A stretch of DNA of 64,000 nt from SZUA-318 sp964412015 (GTDB lineage: Bacteria > Gemmatimonadota > Gemmatimonadetes > Longimicrobiales > Gaopeijiaceae), in NCBI GenBank assembly GCA_964412015.1, contig CAYPMO010000001.1, positions 1 through 64,000 on the forward strand. Reading direction: 5' to 3'. A program made the translations under genes and the position numbers. Every line of letters starts with the position of its first letter. Position 1 is the first letter of the stretch. The notes below the pieces were generated by a model. That model saw only the letters and a list, made by a program, of their open reading frames with translations, was not told where the DNA came from and searched no databases. Shown piece after piece: positions 61,416-64,000 of the stretch.

Positions 61416-62084
61416 CTATCCGCTTGCGTTGGCGTACTGGTCCTGGAGGAGGCGGGCGATCGCGGCCCGCATGTCCTCCGCGCTGTTGCTCAGGGCGCCT
61501 CCGCGGACCGTCCGCCGAGCCTCCGCCCTGACGATACCGTCGATCTCCTCGACGCAACGGTCGAGGTCCTTGTTGACCACCACGTGGTCGAACTCCGGAA
61601 CCGCTCCGAGCTCCTCCAGCGCGGTCCTGAGGCGGCGCGCCACCTGTGCGTCCTCCTCCGTGCCTCGCCCCGTGAGGCGCCGGACGAGCGCGTCCACGGA
61701 AGGGGGCAGTACGAACAGCAGCAGCGCGCCGGGGCTCGCCGATCGGATCTGCCGCGCCCCCTGGACGTCGATGTCCAGCACGACGTGGCGCCCGCGCGCC
61801 GACGCGGCGTCGAGCTCCGTATGGGGAGTCCCGTACAGGTGCCCGTGCACCTCCGCCCACTCGGCGAACTCTCCGCGCTTCACCCTCGCCTCGAAGGCCG
61901 AACGCTCCAGGAAGTGGTAGTCCACACCGTCGCGCTCGCCCCTCCGCGGCGCGCGCGTCGTCGCCGAGACGCTGAAGTCGTACTCGTCGGAACCCGCGAC
62001 GAGGCGCCTGGCCAGCGTGGTCTTGCCGGCGCCGCTGGGCCCGGCCAGCACCACGGGAAAGGGCACGCTCGCGGGTGAGCTCAT
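61416..62084 (-). CDS. gmk: Guanylate kinase
   Basis: Phosphorylates GMP to GDP. The 222-residue protein has the P-loop GPSGAGKTTL (15-24), SVSATTRAPRRGERDGVDYHF (38-58, quoted in part) and VVLDIDVQGARQI. Its ATG overlaps the yicC stop by 4 bases, the usual yicC-gmk-rpoZ arrangement. Confidence 0.96.
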   Translation of the reverse strand: MSSPASVPFPVVLAGPSGAGKTTLARRLVAGSDEYDFSVSATTRAPRRGERDGVDYHFLERSAFEARVKRGEFAEWAEVHGHLYGTPHTELDAASARGRHVVLDIDVQGARQIRSASPGALLLFVLPPSVDALVRRLTGRGTEEDAQVARRLRTALEELGAVPEFDHVVVNKDLDRCVEEIDGIVRAEARRTVRGGALSNSAEDMRAAIARLLQDQYANASG

Positions 62085-62968
62085 TCGACGTTCTCCACCT
62101 GCTCCCGGAGACGCTCGATCTCCTCCTTCAGGGAGATGGAGGCCTCCGAGATGGCCGCGTCGTTCGCCTTCGACCCGATCGTGTTCGCTTCGCGGTGCAT
62201 CTCCTGGACGAGGAAGCCCAGCCGCTTGCCCGTCGGCTCCCCACCATCCTCGGCCAGGGTATCCCGGAACGCGGCGAGGTGCGCCCGGAACCTCACGATC
62301 TCCTCATGGATGTCCCAGCGTTCCGCGAGGTAGGCGACCTCCCTCGCGAGGCGATCCTCGTCCACTTCGACAAGGGCCGAGAGCTCCTTCACGGCCTCAC
62401 GCAGCCGGTCGCGCTCCCGGAGCAACCGTTCGGGCGCGCGCGCGGCGATCACGTCCAGGGTCGCCGACATCGCGGCGAGCCGGGTCCGCAGGTCCTCGTG
62501 GAGGCGCTCGCCCTCCGCCCGGCGTGCCGCGACGAGCTCGCGGGCGGCTTCCTCGGTCATCTCCCGGAGCATCGCGAGGTCCACGTCGGGCGTTCCTTCC
62601 ACCTCGGCGGATCGGAAGAGGTCTCCGAACCGGGCGAGCATCCCGAGGTCCACGGAGCCGGGAACGTCGAGCGACGCCTGGATCTCCTCCAGGGCCGTCC
62701 GGTAGGCCCGCGCCCGGTCGAGGTCCGCCAGCACACCGGCGCCGTTCGCGGCGCCCCGGCGGTCCACGGACAGGTACAGGCTCACATGACCGCGGAAGAA
62801 GTGGGAACGCAGGACCTCGGCGAGGTCCCGCTCGAACCGGTCGAAGCCGGAAGGGGTCTTGAGGTTCAGGTTGAGGAAGCGGTGGTTGACCGACCTCAGC
62901 TCGAGGCGGAGGCGTCCCGTCGGCGTGTCCCTCTGGGCTTCCCCGTACCCCGTCATGCTTCGGATCAT
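62081..62968 (-). CDS. yicC: YicC family endoribonuclease
   Basis: 295-residue YicC/YloC protein; E. coli YicC is described as an endoribonuclease acting on small RNA. The start IRSMTGYGEAQRDT, the middle SVNHRFLNLNLKTP and the C-terminal signature GKRLGFLVQEMHREANTIGSK are typical. The C-terminal glutamates in the EMHREANT segment are family-conserved. It starts the yicC-gmk-rpoZ-coaBC-udg run. Confidence 0.93.
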   Translation of the reverse strand: MIRSMTGYGEAQRDTPTGRLRLELRSVNHRFLNLNLKTPSGFDRFERDLAEVLRSHFFRGHVSLYLSVDRRGAANGAGVLADLDRARAYRTALEEIQASLDVPGSVDLGMLARFGDLFRSAEVEGTPDVDLAMLREMTEEAARELVAARRAEGERLHEDLRTRLAAMSATLDVIAARAPERLLRERDRLREAVKELSALVEVDEDRLAREVAYLAERWDIHEEIVRFRAHLAAFRDTLAEDGGEPTGKRLGFLVQEMHREANTIGSKANDAAISEASISLKEEIERLREQVENVE

Positions 62969-63067
62969 GCTCGTTCGGGCCCTGTCCGCGCGATGCGAGT
63001 GGAGCTTAGAAGAATAATGCGTGGGACCTGAAGACCGAAGATGGGGTGAGGTGACGCCGGCCCGTGC

Positions 63068-64000
63068 TCAGTTCCAGAGCGCCCAGCGGATGCCGTACAC
63101 CGCGCGCGTGATCGGGAGCAACCGGTCGGGGAAGTTCTGGAGATTCCGCCGGACGGTGGCATTCTCCCAACCGATGAAGATCCTGACCGAGACGATGCGC
63201 AGCTGCAGACGCAGGTACCAGTTCTGGTAGAACGGTACCGACGCCAGCCCGGGTCCGACCGGCTCACCCTCGTCGCCGAGCCCCTGCTCCACCACCTGGC
63301 GGACCGACATCGGGTCGTGCCCGCGGACTCCGATCGTCCACCACCACTCCAGATTCTCGGACTTCAGGTAGACACGGTGGAAGCTCAGCGCCCCTCCGTA
63401 CGTCCGGCGGGGAAGATACGACCAGCCCTCGTCCCATTGCTGGAGGAATCCCTCGAAGCGCATGCCGTCGACCGGCATCGGGACGCGCACCCACACCTCC
63501 CATCCCGAGCGAGAGCCCCCCGCCAGCGCGGGCTGCCCCCGGTCCGGTTCGATTCCGAGCGGAAGGAGGGAGTCCACCTCCAGATCGAGAAGCGCGCCCG
63601 AGAGCGTGTACCCCCTCCACGCCCACATCGCGCCGGCCCTGTTCGCCGTCCGATCCGAGATCCGGAACAACGGCTCGGCCGCGTCCGCGTCCGGCTCGGC
63701 CGCGTCCGTATCCGGCTCGCCGGGAGCGGCGTTCTCGGGCCGCCGCACGGGAAACGTGCGCGCCCCGTAGGCCCCGGATTCCCAGGAGCCGAACAGCGAG
63801 AACCCCCAGACGGGGCGCGTCCACCCCCTCAAACGCTTGGCGGTGGTCGAGCTTCCCGCCCATGAGGCGCGGCCGAGCTCGGCCGCGAAGCCCCCGATCG
63901 CCGGGAGGTCGGCGCCCGCGGCCAGGTCGAGCCGGCCCGACGGCAGGTCGTCGCCCCCGAACTTCCGGTACGCTCCCTGGACGTACGCCGGGCCGCGCTC
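63068..64000 (-). CDS. Predicted outer-membrane beta-barrel protein (5' end outside window)
   Basis: The minus-strand frame is open to the window edge, so the start lies beyond 64000 and only 310 C-terminal codons are seen. The product is rich in alternating aromatic and polar stretches, such as PVWGFSLFGSW, GWEVWVRVPMPV, NLEWWWTIGVRG and NWYLRLQLRIVSVRIFIGW, and ends in YGIRWALWN with hydrophobic-aromatic alternation, as expected of beta strands in an outer-membrane barrel. A 7-residue repeat (D-x-DAAEP) forms an acidic loop. No named family recognised. Confidence 0.6.
   Translation of the reverse strand, partial: ERGPAYVQGAYRKFGGDDLPSGRLDLAAGADLPAIGGFAAELGRASWAGSSTTAKRLRGWTRPVWGFSLFGSWESGAYGARTFPVRRPENAAPGEPDTDAAEPDADAAEPLFRISDRTANRAGAMWAWRGYTLSGALLDLEVDSLLPLGIEPDRGQPALAGGSRSGWEVWVRVPMPVDGMRFEGFLQQWDEGWSYLPRRTYGGALSFHRVYLKSENLEWWWTIGVRGHDPMSVRQVVEQGLGDEGEPVGPGLASVPFYQNWYLRLQLRIVSVRIFIGWENATVRRNLQNFPDRLLPITRAVYGIRWALWN
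63672..63713 (-). repeat. Two 21-base repeats inside the outer-membrane gene
   Basis: Two near-identical 21-base units (63672-63692 and 63693-63713, differing at two positions) encode the heptapeptide D-[TA]-DAAEP twice. Likely an expandable acidic surface loop. Confidence 0.8.

Noticed and set aside
62969..63067. A yicC promoter (TTCAGG ... TAAGCT).
   Set aside because: The -35 match is poor and another -10 candidate (TATTCT) overlaps; not strong enough to list.

Overview
The window looks like chromosomal housekeeping DNA from a high-G+C, Gram-negative, respiring bacterium, with G+C roughly two thirds by eye. The gene set and protein style fit the phylum Gemmatimonadota best: a short NuoG, a GWxTD/TonB-C/TPR envelope protein paired with an ECF sigma factor, a type-2-EIIA-like plus CBS protein, and an outer-membrane-like protein ending in an aromatic strand. 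That assignment is inference from family knowledge, not a database result. I see 67 protein genes. Sixty-five are on the minus strand; only dcd (30861) and an RNase H-like gene (43437) are on the plus strand. I found no rRNA, tRNA, CRISPR array, insertion sequence or prophage.

Layout, in plus-strand coordinates (transcription mostly runs right to left). 47-8196: an envelope and lipid operon, yceD-rpmF-plsX-fabH-fabD-fabG-acpP-fabF-ispF-dedA-xerD. 8211-11759: sucC-sucD, an EIIA-like/CBS protein and ndk. 11756-15955: a phosphohexomutase and a UPF0182 membrane protein. 16023-30713: a complete 14-gene nuoA-N operon for respiratory complex I, divergent from dcd. 31449-38272: an FKBP lipoprotein, then mdh-sdhC-sdhA-sdhB-acyl-CoA dehydrogenase. 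38291-40035: moaD-moaE-moaA. 40068-42052: HU, then an ECF sigma factor, its zinc-type anti-sigma factor and a Spy-like periplasmic protein. 42195-44033: carA with a non-AUG start and a divergent RNase H-like gene. 44034-44715: the only long gene-free stretch, with hairpins and short repeats. 44716-46832: lipB and a lipoyl-bearing E2 acyltransferase. 47031-54154: secG, tpiA, pgk, a second ECF sigma factor with its overlapping TonB-C/TPR/GWxTD partner, and gapA. 54221-59110: a tightly overlapping run dnaB-ispD-tsaC-ywlE-aroE-comF. 59161-62968: yicC-gmk-rpoZ-coaBC-udg. 63068-64000: a predicted outer-membrane protein that runs off the right edge.

Together the genes cover fatty-acid and isoprenoid synthesis, the lower TCA cycle (succinyl-CoA synthetase, succinate dehydrogenase, malate dehydrogenase), electron entry to quinone through complexes I and II, triose glycolysis, molybdopterin synthesis, nucleotide supply and replication. 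Promoters can be read by eye in several intergenic gaps. Most have a TTGACA/TTGACC-like -35 box and a -10 box of the form TANNNT, with TAGCTT recurring in front of sucC, nuoA and carA.

Nothing here is a clear new defence or mobile system. The parts most worth a second look are the ECF/GWxTD two-gene module set inside the glycolytic cluster, the RNase H-like protein with altered catalytic positions, the EIIA-like/CBS protein lacking the phospho-histidine, the probable CTG start of carA, and the hairpin-rich gap at 44.0-44.7 kb.
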